NCBI GenBank assembly: GCA_965220285.1
Contig: OZ244818.1
Location: forward strand, 2,294,001 to 2,358,000
Direction of reading: 5' to 3'
Length of the DNA stretch: 64,000 bases
From: Bin5 sp009843665
GTDB taxonomy: Bacteria > Chloroflexota > Anaerolineae > Caldilineales > Caldilineaceae
Both the position numbers and the translations under genes were made by a program. Below, one piece after another: positions 17,573 through 26,517 of the stretch (positions are counted from its first letter, which is position 1; each line of letters starts with the position of its first letter). A model generated the notes under the pieces. That model was not told where the DNA came from. It saw nothing but the letters and a program-made list of their open reading frames with translations, and searched no databases.

Positions 17573-18826
17573 CTAATGATACGGGTCGGCCGCGTCGCGC
17601 AGGCCGTCGCCGAGGAAGTTGAGCGCCAGGACGGTGATGATGACGAAGACGCCGGGCAGCAGCAGCCACGGCGCCAGCGCGACCGAGCGCAGGTTTTGGG
17701 ATTCCTGCAGGAGGACGCCCCAGCTGATCGTCGGCGGCCGCAGCCCCAGGCCGAGGAAGCTGAGCGAGGTCTCGCTGAGGATCATGGCGGGAACGGCGAG
17801 GGTGGCGGAGGCGATGAGGTGGCTGAAGAATGAGGGCACCATGTGGCGCAGGATGATGCGCATCTCGCCGGCGCCGGCGAAGCGGGCGGCGAGAATGAAC
17901 TCCTCCTCGCGCATGGAGAGAAAGCGTCCGCGCACGGCGCGGGCGAGGAACGTCCAGCCGATCAGCGAGAGGATGATGGTGATGCCGAAATAGACGCGGA
18001 TGTTGGACCAGTCTTGGGGCAGGGAGGCGCTCAGGGCCATCCAGAGTGGGATGGAGGGAACGGAGCGGATGAACTCGATGATGCGCTGGATCAGCACATC
18101 GATAACGCCGCCGTAGAAGCCGGAGATGCCGCCGAGGACGACGCCGAAAACAAAGCTGAGCGCGACGCCGATCAGGCCGATTGAGAGAGAGATGCGGGAG
18201 CCGTAGATGATGCGGGTGAACATGTCGCGGCCGAGTTTATCGGCGCCGAGCAGGAATATTATGGAGAAAGGCGCCTCTGAGCTTTCCCCGGCGGAGGCGT
18301 CGTAAATGGGTTCGCCAATGCCGAAGAGGTGGCGGCTGTTCCGAAAGATACCCCAGAGCTTGTAAGAATCGCCCTCGACCCAGAAGCGGATGGGGTAACG
18401 CACAGTTTTGTCCGTCTGGAACTCCATGCGCAGGGTGTCGGGGTTGCGGGCCTGGGTGAGGCCGTAAACGAAGGGTGTGCCCTGGAACTCGCCGTTGTGG
18501 AAGAAATGGATCCGCTGCGGCGGCGCGTAGGTAAGGGCGACCTCATAGGTTTCAGGATTATAGGGGGCGAGAAATTCGGCGAAGATAGCGAGCAGGTAGA
18601 GGAGTACTACGACTATGCCGCCCACGATGGCCATTTTGTGCTTGATAAATCGCCACCACATCATTTGTAGCGGCGAAGCGATGTAGATGCGCTCTTCCTC
18701 TTCCTCGACAATGAGATAGGTGCCGGTATCGTCTGCGTCGGCGCCCAGGAGATCGCCCGTAGCGGCGGCGGGAGAGGACTCCGCGGGGGTTGTGGGTTGG
18801 TCGGTGAGCGATCGGTCAGCGCTCAT
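17573..18826 (-). CDS. Peptide-type ABC transporter permease (OppC/DppC type, second locus)
   Basis: 417 residues. A polar N-terminal tail of about 70 residues precedes the first helix (MAIVGGIVVVLLYLLAIFAEFL). An extracytoplasmic insertion of about 120 residues follows (PPQRIHFFHNGEFQGT, LWGIFRNS), the same kind as in the paralogue at 3945-5111 but longer. The core helices and the EAA loop (AARFAGAGEMRIILRHMVPS) are intact. The gene begins one base after the stop of the OppB-type gene, so the two are translationally coupled. No OppD/F ATPase genes follow; downstream lies only the MalG relic. Confidence 0.9.
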   Translation of the reverse strand: MSADRSLTDQPTTPAESSPAAATGDLLGADADDTGTYLIVEEEEERIYIASPLQMMWWRFIKHKMAIVGGIVVVLLYLLAIFAEFLAPYNPETYEVALTYAPPQRIHFFHNGEFQGTPFVYGLTQARNPDTLRMEFQTDKTVRYPIRFWVEGDSYKLWGIFRNSRHLFGIGEPIYDASAGESSEAPFSIIFLLGADKLGRDMFTRIIYGSRISLSIGLIGVALSFVFGVVLGGISGFYGGVIDVLIQRIIEFIRSVPSIPLWMALSASLPQDWSNIRVYFGITIILSLIGWTFLARAVRGRFLSMREEEFILAARFAGAGEMRIILRHMVPSFFSHLIASATLAVPAMILSETSLSFLGLGLRPPTISWGVLLQESQNLRSVALAPWLLLPGVFVIITVLALNFLGDGLRDAADPYH

Positions 18827-18827
18827 A

Positions 18828-19814
18828 CTATCCTCCCATCCTGATGCGAGGATCGAGCAGCGCCAGCATTATGTCCGAAATCAGCGTACCGATGATGGTC
18901 AACGTGCTGAGCATGAGCAGGAAGCTCGAGGCCAGGTACATGTCCTGGGTCAGCAACGCACGCAACAGCAGCGGGCCGGTGGTGGGCAGGCTGAGCACGA
19001 CGGAGACGATGATTGAGCCGGAGACGAGTTGCGGCAGGGCCCAGCCCATGGTGCTGACGAATGGGTTGAGGGCCACACGAGTGGGATATTTGAAAACGAG
19101 CCTCATTTCATTGAGGCCCTTGGCGCGTCCTGTTTCCACATAGGGCTTACTCAGTTCATCGAGCAGATTGGCGCGCATGGTGCGCACAAGACCGGCGGAT
19201 CCGGCCGTCCCCACGATGATGGCGGGCGCCCAAAGATGCTTGAGCATATCGCCAAATTTGGCAAAGCTCCAGGGCTGGTCGACAAATTCCGCGGAGAAGA
19301 GTCCTGAAATATTGGTGCCGAAATAGGCAAGAGCGATCCACATCATGATGAGGGCGAGCATGAAATTGGGCGTACCGAGGCCGATGAAACTAAGGGAAGT
19401 GAAGATGTAGTCCCCGATAGAATACTGGTAGACAGCGGAGAATATACCGATCACCAGGCCGACGATCCACGAGAATATCAACGCGGAGAAGGCGACCACC
19501 ACCGTCAGGCCGAGCCGTTCCCAGATCAGATCGCTCACAGGAAGCTGCCATTCGAAGGAGAAGCCGAAATTACCCTGCATGACGTTGCCCAACCACTTGG
19601 TATAGCGTACCGGCGCCGGCTGGTCGAGACCGTACTGCTTGACAAGCGCGTCGATTTCATCCTGGCGCACGTCGTCGCCCATCGCCATACGGTTGGCGAT
19701 ATAGGAGGTCATATAGTCGCCGGGCGGCAGTTCAATGATAACGAAGGAGATCAACGATATCATGAACAGCGTCGGGACCATCAGGATGAGACGGCGGAAG
19801 ATGAATGAGGACAT
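18828..19814 (-). CDS. Peptide-type ABC transporter permease (OppB/DppB type, second locus)
   Basis: 328 residues with the N-terminal helix LILMVPTLFMISLISFVII, the segment QYGLDQPAPVRYTKWLGNVMQGNFG, further helices and the EAA loop (ETGRAKGLNEMRLVFKYPTR). It lies between the binding-lipoprotein gene (115 bases upstream, with a perfect hairpin in the gap) and the OppC-type gene (1 base downstream). It is a paralogue of 5172-6170. Confidence 0.92.
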   Translation of the reverse strand: MSSFIFRRLILMVPTLFMISLISFVIIELPPGDYMTSYIANRMAMGDDVRQDEIDALVKQYGLDQPAPVRYTKWLGNVMQGNFGFSFEWQLPVSDLIWERLGLTVVVAFSALIFSWIVGLVIGIFSAVYQYSIGDYIFTSLSFIGLGTPNFMLALIMMWIALAYFGTNISGLFSAEFVDQPWSFAKFGDMLKHLWAPAIIVGTAGSAGLVRTMRANLLDELSKPYVETGRAKGLNEMRLVFKYPTRVALNPFVSTMGWALPQLVSGSIIVSVVLSLPTTGPLLLRALLTQDMYLASSFLLMLSTLTIIGTLISDIMLALLDPRIRMGG

Positions 19815-19822
19815 TGAACCCC

Positions 19823-19853
19823 AGTGGTCAGTAGCTAGTGGTTAGTGATCAGT
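19823..19853. repeat. AGTnnnn heptamer repeat, 4 units
   Basis: AGTGGTC, AGTAGCT, AGTGGTT and AGTGATC follow in phase just upstream of the OppB-type start. A second run on the opposite strand (19892-19927) overlaps the right arm of the hairpin at 19870-19907. Confidence 0.75.
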
Positions 19854-19869
19854 GAAACGCCAGCGTCAT

Positions 19870-19907
19870 GTGGTCGGTTGCCAGTCACTTTACTGGCAAC
19901 CGACCAC
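19870..19907 (-). terminator. Perfect 16-bp hairpin between binding-protein and permease genes
   Basis: GTGGTCGGTTGCCAGT (19870-19885) pairs perfectly with 19892-19907 across a 6-base loop. There is no U-run, so rather than a full terminator it may be an attenuating or mRNA-protecting structure, giving more binding protein than permease. It begins 23 bases after the stop of the binding-protein gene. Confidence 0.55.
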
Positions 19908-19929
19908 TGACAACTGGCCACTGAAGTTA

Positions 19930-21912
19930 TCAGCTCTTGAAGTAGTACTGCTCCGGCACGGTGCTGCCGGGCGTCTGCAGATGCCAGGAGGAGACCCCCT
20001 CGCGCGGGACGTTGCCCATATTCTTGCTGAGGACAACGGGCGCAGGCAGGCCGACCGCCATGCTGAACGTCCACAGATTCTCCCTGTTGAGGTCGAGGAT
20101 CTGCTGGAAGAGTCGCTTATGCTCTGCGACGTCGGGCGTGCCCTTGATCGCCTCGTAGAGATCGATGACCGTGCGCAGGTCGCCGGTCGGCTCGACGCCA
20201 TTGGCGCCGCCGGAGGTGTACCAGAGGGCATGACAGGCGGCGTGATGCGAGCTGCCCTGAGAGAAGGGCAGGAAGTGCCGCGGGTCGATCAGCGGGTTGA
20301 ACTCGGCAGAGCCGGTCCAGACGGTCATGTCGTGCTCGGAAGCCTGGACGCGCTGGCTCCAAAGCGGGCGGGCTTCTTCTTTCAGCGACAACTGCACGCC
20401 GACGTCGGCCATATACTTCTGCATCAACTCGCCGATGCTGCGCCAGGAGCCGAAGACCGGCGCGTAGTTGAAGATGATGCTGAGCGGCTCGCCGTCCGAC
20501 TTCAGACGCACACCGTCGGCATTCTTTTCGTCCAGGCCCATCTCGTCCAACAGAGAATTGGCCAGGTCTGGATTGTACTCGAGGGCGACCTTGGCCTGGG
20601 CCTCATCATACAAGGGGGAGGAGGCGAGCGGTGACGGCTGCCCCGGTTCGCCCTGGCCGAGGTAAACGGCCTCAATGACCTCATCGCGATTCATCGCGTG
20701 CGACATGGCAAAGCGGAAGCGCTTGTCGTTGAAGATCTCGTGCATCACCGGGTCCGGGTGGCAGAGATTGAAGGAGATAACGGAATCGCTCGTCTCACCG
20801 AACTTCCAAAGCAGAATCTCGTAGTTGCCGACCTCCTCATTCTCCTTGAAGAGCGAGAAGTTCTCCATCAGGATATGGCGGTGCTGCATGTCGATATCGC
20901 CGGCGACGGCGCGCAGGTTGAGAACCTCGGAGTCTTCGACAATATCGGTGGAGACTCTGTCGATGTAGGGCAACTGATTGCCGGCGGGGTCTACCTTCCA
21001 GTAGAAGGGGTTGCGTTCCAGCACGACCGGAACGTCGGGCGTAATCTTGGTGAAACGCCAGGCGAAAAGGACCGGCACATCCAGGTTCAGGCGGGGGGTA
21101 AGCCGGTTGTTGAAGTACTGATGCCAGAACTCAAACTCGTTTTCCTGCGCCTGCGCGTTCAACTCCTCTTCGTCGGCGTAGTTGCGATGGAACTGGGTCA
21201 TGTAGTGCTTGGGATACCAAGTCATCGAAGCGCCGTTGGCCCCGGCCATCAAGGGCATGAAGATGCCATGCGCGCCGGGGAAGGTGAAGCGGATGGTGAG
21301 ATCGTCGGGCGCGTCCATGACGACAGGCTCGCCGCCGACGGTCAGCCAGACGGGGAAGCTAGGGGCAAGGTCTTCATCGCCGAGCACGTCCTCATACCAG
21401 AACATGAAGTCCTCGGAGGAGTGCGGCGTGCCGTCCGACCACTTGACGCCTTCACGCAGGTGGAAGGTATAGGTCGTGCCGTCAGCGGAGACTTCCCAGG
21501 ATTCGGCCAAATTGGGGCCGATTTCGGAGCCGTCCATGTTGTAGCGTACCAGCTGCGGGTACATGAGTCGGTACCGGAAGATGCCGGCGTCGCCGGGGCC
21601 TACGCCGATGCGGCGCCAGGTGCCGCCGTACTGACCGACCTCATTCAGAGGTTCGATCACCATCGGGTTGGGTGGGAGCCGCTCGTCCACGGGGGGGATT
21701 TCGCCGTTGGCGACCATATCGGCCAGCATGGGCGCTTCGTTGTACTGGGATGCGGGCATCGCGTCGCCGCTGTCGGCTGCGGCCGGCTCTTCGGCGGCGG
21801 GCGCTTCCGCGGCGGGTGCGTCGCCAGCGCCGCAGGCAGCCAGCACCGCACCGGCGGTGGCAAAGGCGGATACCTGCAAAAATCTACGTCGTGAAATGGG
21901 CCTCTGGGTCAT
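19930..21912 (-). CDS. Peptide-type ABC transporter substrate-binding lipoprotein (SBP_bac_5, second locus)
   Basis: 660 residues from ATG 21912, preceded by GGAGGAGATT, which decides the start. The signal has a twin-arginine motif (PISRRRFLQVSA) and lipobox VLAACG, followed by an Ala/Glu/Pro linker and SQYNEAPMLADMV, the same opening as the paralogue at 6351-8318. The family-5 hallmark region (LAESWEVSADGTTYTFHLREGVKWSDGTP) is intact. It probably binds an oligopeptide or oligosaccharide and delivers it to the permeases encoded downstream. The ATPases must come from elsewhere, possibly from 1815-3904. Confidence 0.93.
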   Translation of the reverse strand: MTQRPISRRRFLQVSAFATAGAVLAACGAGDAPAAEAPAAEEPAAADSGDAMPASQYNEAPMLADMVANGEIPPVDERLPPNPMVIEPLNEVGQYGGTWRRIGVGPGDAGIFRYRLMYPQLVRYNMDGSEIGPNLAESWEVSADGTTYTFHLREGVKWSDGTPHSSEDFMFWYEDVLGDEDLAPSFPVWLTVGGEPVVMDAPDDLTIRFTFPGAHGIFMPLMAGANGASMTWYPKHYMTQFHRNYADEEELNAQAQENEFEFWHQYFNNRLTPRLNLDVPVLFAWRFTKITPDVPVVLERNPFYWKVDPAGNQLPYIDRVSTDIVEDSEVLNLRAVAGDIDMQHRHILMENFSLFKENEEVGNYEILLWKFGETSDSVISFNLCHPDPVMHEIFNDKRFRFAMSHAMNRDEVIEAVYLGQGEPGQPSPLASSPLYDEAQAKVALEYNPDLANSLLDEMGLDEKNADGVRLKSDGEPLSIIFNYAPVFGSWRSIGELMQKYMADVGVQLSLKEEARPLWSQRVQASEHDMTVWTGSAEFNPLIDPRHFLPFSQGSSHHAACHALWYTSGGANGVEPTGDLRTVIDLYEAIKGTPDVAEHKRLFQQILDLNRENLWTFSMAVGLPAPVVLSKNMGNVPREGVSSWHLQTPGSTVPEQYYFKS

Positions 21913-22334
21913 GGAATCTCCTCCAATGGTTTGGGTGTATACCGAACTACTCATTGTCGATGAAACAAGAATGAAACTACAGGCAGATACCTGCAGTCGC
22001 AGATAAGGGCAAAATAGCAGGAGTCGGATGCCTGAGCAAAGTGCGTTGGCCGTCCAGGGAGATCAAACAAACCGGCTCAAATGGGACACTGCCGGGACAA
22101 CCTCGATATCGGGGGAGAGGATCGAGAATTTTGCGATGACCGGTTTTGGCTGATGCCGTTGGGGGGCAAGGTCTATGTTCTGACCACTACTGGTTCTTCA
22201 GCCGAATCGGCCGGTAGGCTATTGTAAATGCAGCGAGGGGCAAAGGCAAATTTGTGGGGACGGAGCGCGGGGAACCACAGAGGCCAGTCGACCAGAGTAA
22301 ACTCCCATGGGCGACCGGTCACCGGCCTCTGTCG
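21913..22334. other. Gap of about 420 bases: leader of the second importer locus
   Basis: This separates the second binding protein (minus, start 21912) from the stop of the PhyH gene (22335). It must hold the leader of the importer, but I find only weak promoter-like hexamers (TTGCCC-N17-TATCTG on the minus strand, about 22004-21970). No gene or strong hairpin was seen. Confidence 0.3.
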
Positions 22335-23057
22335 TCAGCGCAGAACTTCGCGGACCTGATGCTCGCCGTTGCCGGGCACGTTGTAGGCGAAGGTGTTGGC
22401 CCAGCGGGGGTGGGGCGACGTGTTGGGCGCGGAGCCGTGGATGACGAGGGCGGTGAAGAAGATGCCGTCGCCCGGCTCCATCGGGATGGTCACGCCCTCG
22501 TCGCGCTTGTAGTAGCGTCCGGGCAGGAACCTGCCGAAGGTCTCCTGGTGCTGCTCATGATCCTGCAAGCCCCAGCGGTGGCTGCCGGGGATAAACTCCA
22601 GGCAGCCGTTTTCGAGGGTCATGGGATCGATGGCAAGCTGGCAGTTGATCATCATCGGCTGGTTTTCGTCGGTCTTCCAGTAGGCGTAGTCCTGGTGCCA
22701 GGGCGTCGCCGCGCCGATGCCGGCCTCCTTGGGCAGGAGCTTGCTGTGGTAGAGGGCGACCTGCGGGTGCATCAACTCGGCGACGATATCGACGAGCGTG
22801 TCGCTGCGCAGGATGCGGTTGAGGGTGGGGCTGACCAGTTCGCTGTGCATCAGCTGGCGGATGATCTTGCTTTCGTCGGGCGCGTCCTCGTCCTCCCAGG
22901 CGACGTGGACTTCGGGCGGGGGATCGGCCAGCATGCGCCGGTGAATGTCTGGCATTTCCTGGCGGATCTGCTTGATCTCCTGCGGGGAGACGAGGCCTTT
23001 CTTGAGCAGATAGCCGTTGGATTCAAAGGACTCTTTTTCCTGGATTGTAAGGCTCAT
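22335..23057 (-). CDS. Phytanoyl-CoA dioxygenase (PhyH) family Fe(II)/2-oxoglutarate oxygenase
   Basis: 240 residues. The iron facial triad is visible: HQD in PWHQDYAYW and a distal His in VIHGSAPN, with the co-substrate-binding Arg nearby (PHPRW). Other family features are the N-terminal FESNGYLLKKGLV and GCLEFIPGSHRWG. The family hydroxylates small molecules using O2 and 2-oxoglutarate. Here it lies between the second peptide-type importer and a propeller protein, so it may oxidise the imported compound. It is the first of four PhyH genes in the window; the sequences are divergent, not recent copies. Confidence 0.9.
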   Translation of the reverse strand: MSLTIQEKESFESNGYLLKKGLVSPQEIKQIRQEMPDIHRRMLADPPPEVHVAWEDEDAPDESKIIRQLMHSELVSPTLNRILRSDTLVDIVAELMHPQVALYHSKLLPKEAGIGAATPWHQDYAYWKTDENQPMMINCQLAIDPMTLENGCLEFIPGSHRWGLQDHEQHQETFGRFLPGRYYKRDEGVTIPMEPGDGIFFTALVIHGSAPNTSPHPRWANTFAYNVPGNGEHQVREVLR

Positions 23058-23105
23058 AGGACTCCTCGATCTGGTAGTTTACGGCCGGTTGTCGATAGTC
23101 AGGTG

Positions 23106-24710
23106 TCAGTGATCTCGAAATGTGAAGCTGTACAGCTTGCTGCGGTTCAGGAGGAAGCGGATTTGGACCGCCCCCTCAATCGCTGGCTGCTCGTTCTTCC
23201 ACCTGACCTGCCAGTGCAGGTCGTCGGTCTGCAGAGGAAGGCAGTCGGTGCGCGAGAATCCGTCCAGAACGCGCCCGTCGGGACGGCATAGCTCGACTTG
23301 CAGTTGCCCACCGGCGGCATCGGCGTTTGCTTCGAGGACGCTGGCGCCCGCGGGCAGGTGCAGGGGCTTGGTCACGACTATACCCTCGCCGGACGCGGCG
23401 AGCGCGACGAAGCGGTCGCGCTGCCAGGTGGCGCGCCCCAGCCGCTTGACGCGCTTCTCCATGTCGACCTCGCCATGGGTGTGTTCACAGCCTGTGTAGT
23501 ACCAGTGAATTTCATCGCCCTCAATGATCGGCTCCTTGGCGGTGCCGATGATCATGCCTCTATCGAAGGCGTCGCCGGCGCCGCGCGGGAGCGCGACGGT
23601 ACGGGCGCGGTCGGCGTGCTGCCAGTTGATGCCGTCACGGCTGTAGACGAACTGGCCGTCGATGGGGCCGTCGCAGGGGATCTGGTTCTTTTCACCCGGG
23701 ATCTGCTCGGCGGTCACGTAGAGGACGCCCAGCAGACCGATATGGAGGCTCCCATAACGGAAGGCGGACATGTTGTGGAACTCGGCGCGCAGCGCGCCGT
23801 AGCGGCGGCGGGCGATCTCGTCGTCCCAGTTGCCCGGCTCCAGGATCGGGTAAGAGTCCTTCCAGGGGCCGGCCAGTGAGGGGCTTTCCGAATAGCAGAT
23901 GACGCGTCGCTTCTCGCTGTCGTCAAAACGCTGGAGCGAGTAGGCGCGGTAGATGGAATCGACCGGGTCCCAGATGACGTTGAAGGTGCCCTCGTTGCTG
24001 CGCTTTACGACCGGCTCGAGACAGTTATGGGTGCGCCCCTGCGAGGGAAGGGATACGGTAACGTTGTCATGCCAGTGGATGCCGTCGGGGGAGGTAAGCA
24101 GGAAGATGCTGCGGTAGCGGCGGCAGAAGCCGATCGCCTTATAGCGTTGGTTCGGATTCTCTTCGTCGCGGTCGATGAAGACGGAGGCGCCGTGGAGGTC
24201 CCAGATGATGTTGTTGGCAGAGCTGCCGTTGAATGTGAAGATGCCCAGCTCCGGCTTGGTCCAGTTGATGCCGTCGTCGCTCTCGGCGTACAGGGTGAGG
24301 TCGCCGCGGTCGTTGTCGACGAAGGCGCGTCCGTAACGGTCGGCGGTGACGCCGTTGCAGTGGAAGGGTCGTTCGTCGGTGCGGGGAACGAAGAGTTCGG
24401 GGATCTGGTAGTTGCCGTCGGGCACGCGCCAGTGGGGGCCCATGCGACCGAAGTACCACATGCGGTACTTGCCAACCAGATCGTCGTAGAGGGCCGTGCC
24501 GTAGAGATGGATGCGTTTGCTCATGCCGGGGCCGCAGTATTCCCAGAGCTTGTCCTCGTCGGGCTCCATGACGAATGGGATCTTGGCGCACGGTTGGACT
24601 TCGCGAGTGATGCCGTCTTTCTCCTGGATCAGAGCTTCGTCGAGGAGGAGGAGGCTCTCTCCGCCGCGGAGTTGATAGGCGTTGGTTGAAGCGTCAGGAT
24701 TTGCGTTCAT
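23106..24710 (-). CDS. Beta-propeller glycosidase-like protein
   Basis: 534 residues without a signal peptide. Repeated blade motifs are seen: DDLVGKYRMWYFGR, LYAESDDGINWTKPELG, LLTSPDGIHWHD, CYSESPSLAGPW and VYSRDGINWQHADR. Such DG-I-x-W repeats belong to the GH32/43/68/130 propeller group and to related uncharacterised families. The C-terminal 120 residues form a beta-sandwich-like part (ASVLEANADAAGGQLQVELCRPDG). It is a longer paralogue of 372-1751. It lies between PhyH and Gfo/Idh/MocA genes on the same strand. Catalytic residues cannot be assigned with confidence. Confidence 0.6.
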   Translation of the reverse strand: MNANPDASTNAYQLRGGESLLLLDEALIQEKDGITREVQPCAKIPFVMEPDEDKLWEYCGPGMSKRIHLYGTALYDDLVGKYRMWYFGRMGPHWRVPDGNYQIPELFVPRTDERPFHCNGVTADRYGRAFVDNDRGDLTLYAESDDGINWTKPELGIFTFNGSSANNIIWDLHGASVFIDRDEENPNQRYKAIGFCRRYRSIFLLTSPDGIHWHDNVTVSLPSQGRTHNCLEPVVKRSNEGTFNVIWDPVDSIYRAYSLQRFDDSEKRRVICYSESPSLAGPWKDSYPILEPGNWDDEIARRRYGALRAEFHNMSAFRYGSLHIGLLGVLYVTAEQIPGEKNQIPCDGPIDGQFVYSRDGINWQHADRARTVALPRGAGDAFDRGMIIGTAKEPIIEGDEIHWYYTGCEHTHGEVDMEKRVKRLGRATWQRDRFVALAASGEGIVVTKPLHLPAGASVLEANADAAGGQLQVELCRPDGRVLDGFSRTDCLPLQTDDLHWQVRWKNEQPAIEGAVQIRFLLNRSKLYSFTFRDH

Positions 24711-24771
24711 AGGTGGGCGCGGGTTGATTGGATGTCCTGCGGGCGCAAAGGGGGAGACAGTAGCATATTTG

Positions 24772-25758
24772 CTATGTCCATTGGAGTTTCACCGGCTGGT
24801 TGGTGCGCATGGACTCGATCGCGGCTTCGGCGATCAGCTGGGCCTGGTAGCCGTCCTGCAGCGAGGGGGAGACGGCCGCGCCGCTTTCGAGCGCGCTGAT
24901 GAAGGCATCGAGCGCGTAGGCGAAGCTCTCCTCGCCGTAGTAGTCAGGGAAGCGGTTCTGTGTGATGCCCGTCGCGGTGAACCGGGCCAGATTTTCGGCG
25001 GGGGCCGAGCCGCCTTGCAGCATCCCTTCGGCGCCAAAGATTTCGACGCGGTCATCGAAGCCGTAGACCGCGCGGCGGCCGTTCTCGATCGTACAGAGCG
25101 CGCCGCTGGGGAAACGCAGGACCGCCACCGCGGTGTCGACGTCGCCCATCTCACCGACGACGGGATCGATGAGGTTGGATCCGGTTGCGTACAGTTCGGT
25201 CGGTCTCTCGGCGGCGAGCCATGGGGCCAGATCGAAGTAGTGGATCATCTTGTCGCGCAGCAGGCCGCCGGAGCGCTGCAGGAAGGCGAGAGGAGCCAGG
25301 GCAAAGTCGCGGGCAATGATGCGGATCGACTCGATCCGGCCGATTGCGCCATCCCGGACCTGCCGCTGCATGGAACTGAATTCAGGCTGGAAGCGGCGGC
25401 GGAACCCGATGAATACCGGCGGGTCGCTCGCGGACGCTTCGTCCACGAACGCTCTCACCTTCTCGATGTCGAGATCGATCGGCTTTTCGCAGTAGGTCGG
25501 TTTGCCGGCCTGCATGGCCTGGCGCAGCAGATCGACGTGGGTGTCGGTGGAAGAGGCGATCAGGACGGCATCGACGTCGTCGGCCTCCCAGATCTGCTGC
25601 GGGTCGCGGGGTACCTGCCCGCCGCGGGCGTCCGTGAGCCGCTGTGCGGCGGCCTGATCGATGTCGAAGATGTAACCGAGTTCGGCGCGGGGGTAAGCGG
25701 CGATATTGCGGGCGTGGATTACGCCGGCGCGGCCGGCGCCGAAGAGGGCGAATCGCAT
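24772..25758 (-). CDS. Gfo/Idh/MocA family NAD(P)-dependent oxidoreductase
   Basis: 328 residues. The N-terminal Rossmann fold has GAGRAGVIHARN, the nicotinamide-site motif is EKPIDLD (catalytic Lys), and the C-terminal alpha/beta domain contains RGFRR-like substrate contacts (FIGFRRRFQPEF) and DMAPWL-type residues (YFDLAPWLAAERP). The overall pattern is close to inositol 2-dehydrogenase-like members (IolG/IdhA), so oxidation of a cyclic polyol or sugar is likely. It probably forms one unit with the propeller gene 60 bp downstream. Confidence 0.88.
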   Translation of the reverse strand: MRFALFGAGRAGVIHARNIAAYPRAELGYIFDIDQAAAQRLTDARGGQVPRDPQQIWEADDVDAVLIASSTDTHVDLLRQAMQAGKPTYCEKPIDLDIEKVRAFVDEASASDPPVFIGFRRRFQPEFSSMQRQVRDGAIGRIESIRIIARDFALAPLAFLQRSGGLLRDKMIHYFDLAPWLAAERPTELYATGSNLIDPVVGEMGDVDTAVAVLRFPSGALCTIENGRRAVYGFDDRVEIFGAEGMLQGGSAPAENLARFTATGITQNRFPDYYGEESFAYALDAFISALESGAAVSPSLQDGYQAQLIAEAAIESMRTNQPVKLQWT

Positions 25759-26006
25759 GGCTTCAGCGTTCAGTGAACGGTGATGAGAAGTGAAAGGTCA
25801 GGAGCAGGAAGTAAAAGCTACTCTCTGAAAATCAAATCTTCGGGCGACTTCGATATTGCCCACCCAGGCTATGTTAATCCGAAGATAATCTAAACAACTC
25901 CTCTTCCCGAATTGATCAGACTGCTACGAGCCGGTCTTTGGGAAGGCGAGACCGGCGATTCCTTTCGCCAACGATTGCCCTAAGCTGGTCAATGAGCGAA
26001 AGCAGA

Positions 26007-26309
26007 TTATCGATTGTCGTTGCCCGCACCATACTGAATTACGGCTGATTCGACAATCGCTTCCTTGAACAAGGGGTTTGGGCTCTTCTCGACGCCCTTA
26101 TAGGTCATCAGGCGGGTTGACCGATCAAGCGCTTCGCTCAACTCCTTCTCCATACGCGCCAGGTGAAATAGCCCTACCTTCGCATCCGATTCAAACTCCA
26201 CGATAAGATCCAGTTCTGCCTCCGACCTGAGACTCTTCTGTAGAAGAGCCAAGCGACGGATTTGGTGACGCTGACAGAAGTCGGCAACAACGTCTTTGGG
26301 AATCTCAAT
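26007..26309 (-). pseudogene. Decayed MNT-type nucleotidyltransferase
   Basis: On the minus strand the frame reads IEIPKDVVADFCQRH..RRLALLQKSLRSEAELDLIVEFESDAKVGL and ends ESAVIQYGAGNDNR, the layout of minimal nucleotidyltransferases. The GS pair of the family motif (normally FGS...DSDIDLLVEF) is replaced by LQKS, and the first catalytic Asp by Glu (AELD). No ATG/GTG starts the full frame: a TAA lies 8 codons above the first conserved residue. Starting at the TTG at 26252 would remove the first 19 residues. I read it as an inactive relic. The intact relative is at 63434-63727. Confidence 0.65.
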
Positions 26310-26446
26310 CTGTGCCTTTATTTATGTACTCCTGAAAATCTGCCTGGCCACGGCAGCGAACCCAATAGTGCATGCACTTCTTGAGCGCAGCATAACGCAC
26401 GCTTGTAATCACGATCTTTTGCTACGACTTCGCAACTAGAGTCAGG

Positions 26447-26470
26447 AATCTCGCCAAGGAAGGCGAGATT
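26447..26470 (-). terminator. Hairpin downstream of the PhyH gene at 26518
   Basis: AATCTCGCC and GGCGAGATT pair perfectly (9 bp) across a 6-base loop, about 50 bases after the stop of the minus-strand PhyH gene. A shorter hairpin (ACCCC-GTT-GGGGT, 26483-26495) lies between them. There is no clear U-run, so a factor-dependent end or 3' protection is possible. Confidence 0.45.
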
Positions 26471-26517
26471 CACAAGCTCATGACCCCGTTGGGGTTGTCC
26501 CTTCGTATCATAGCACC

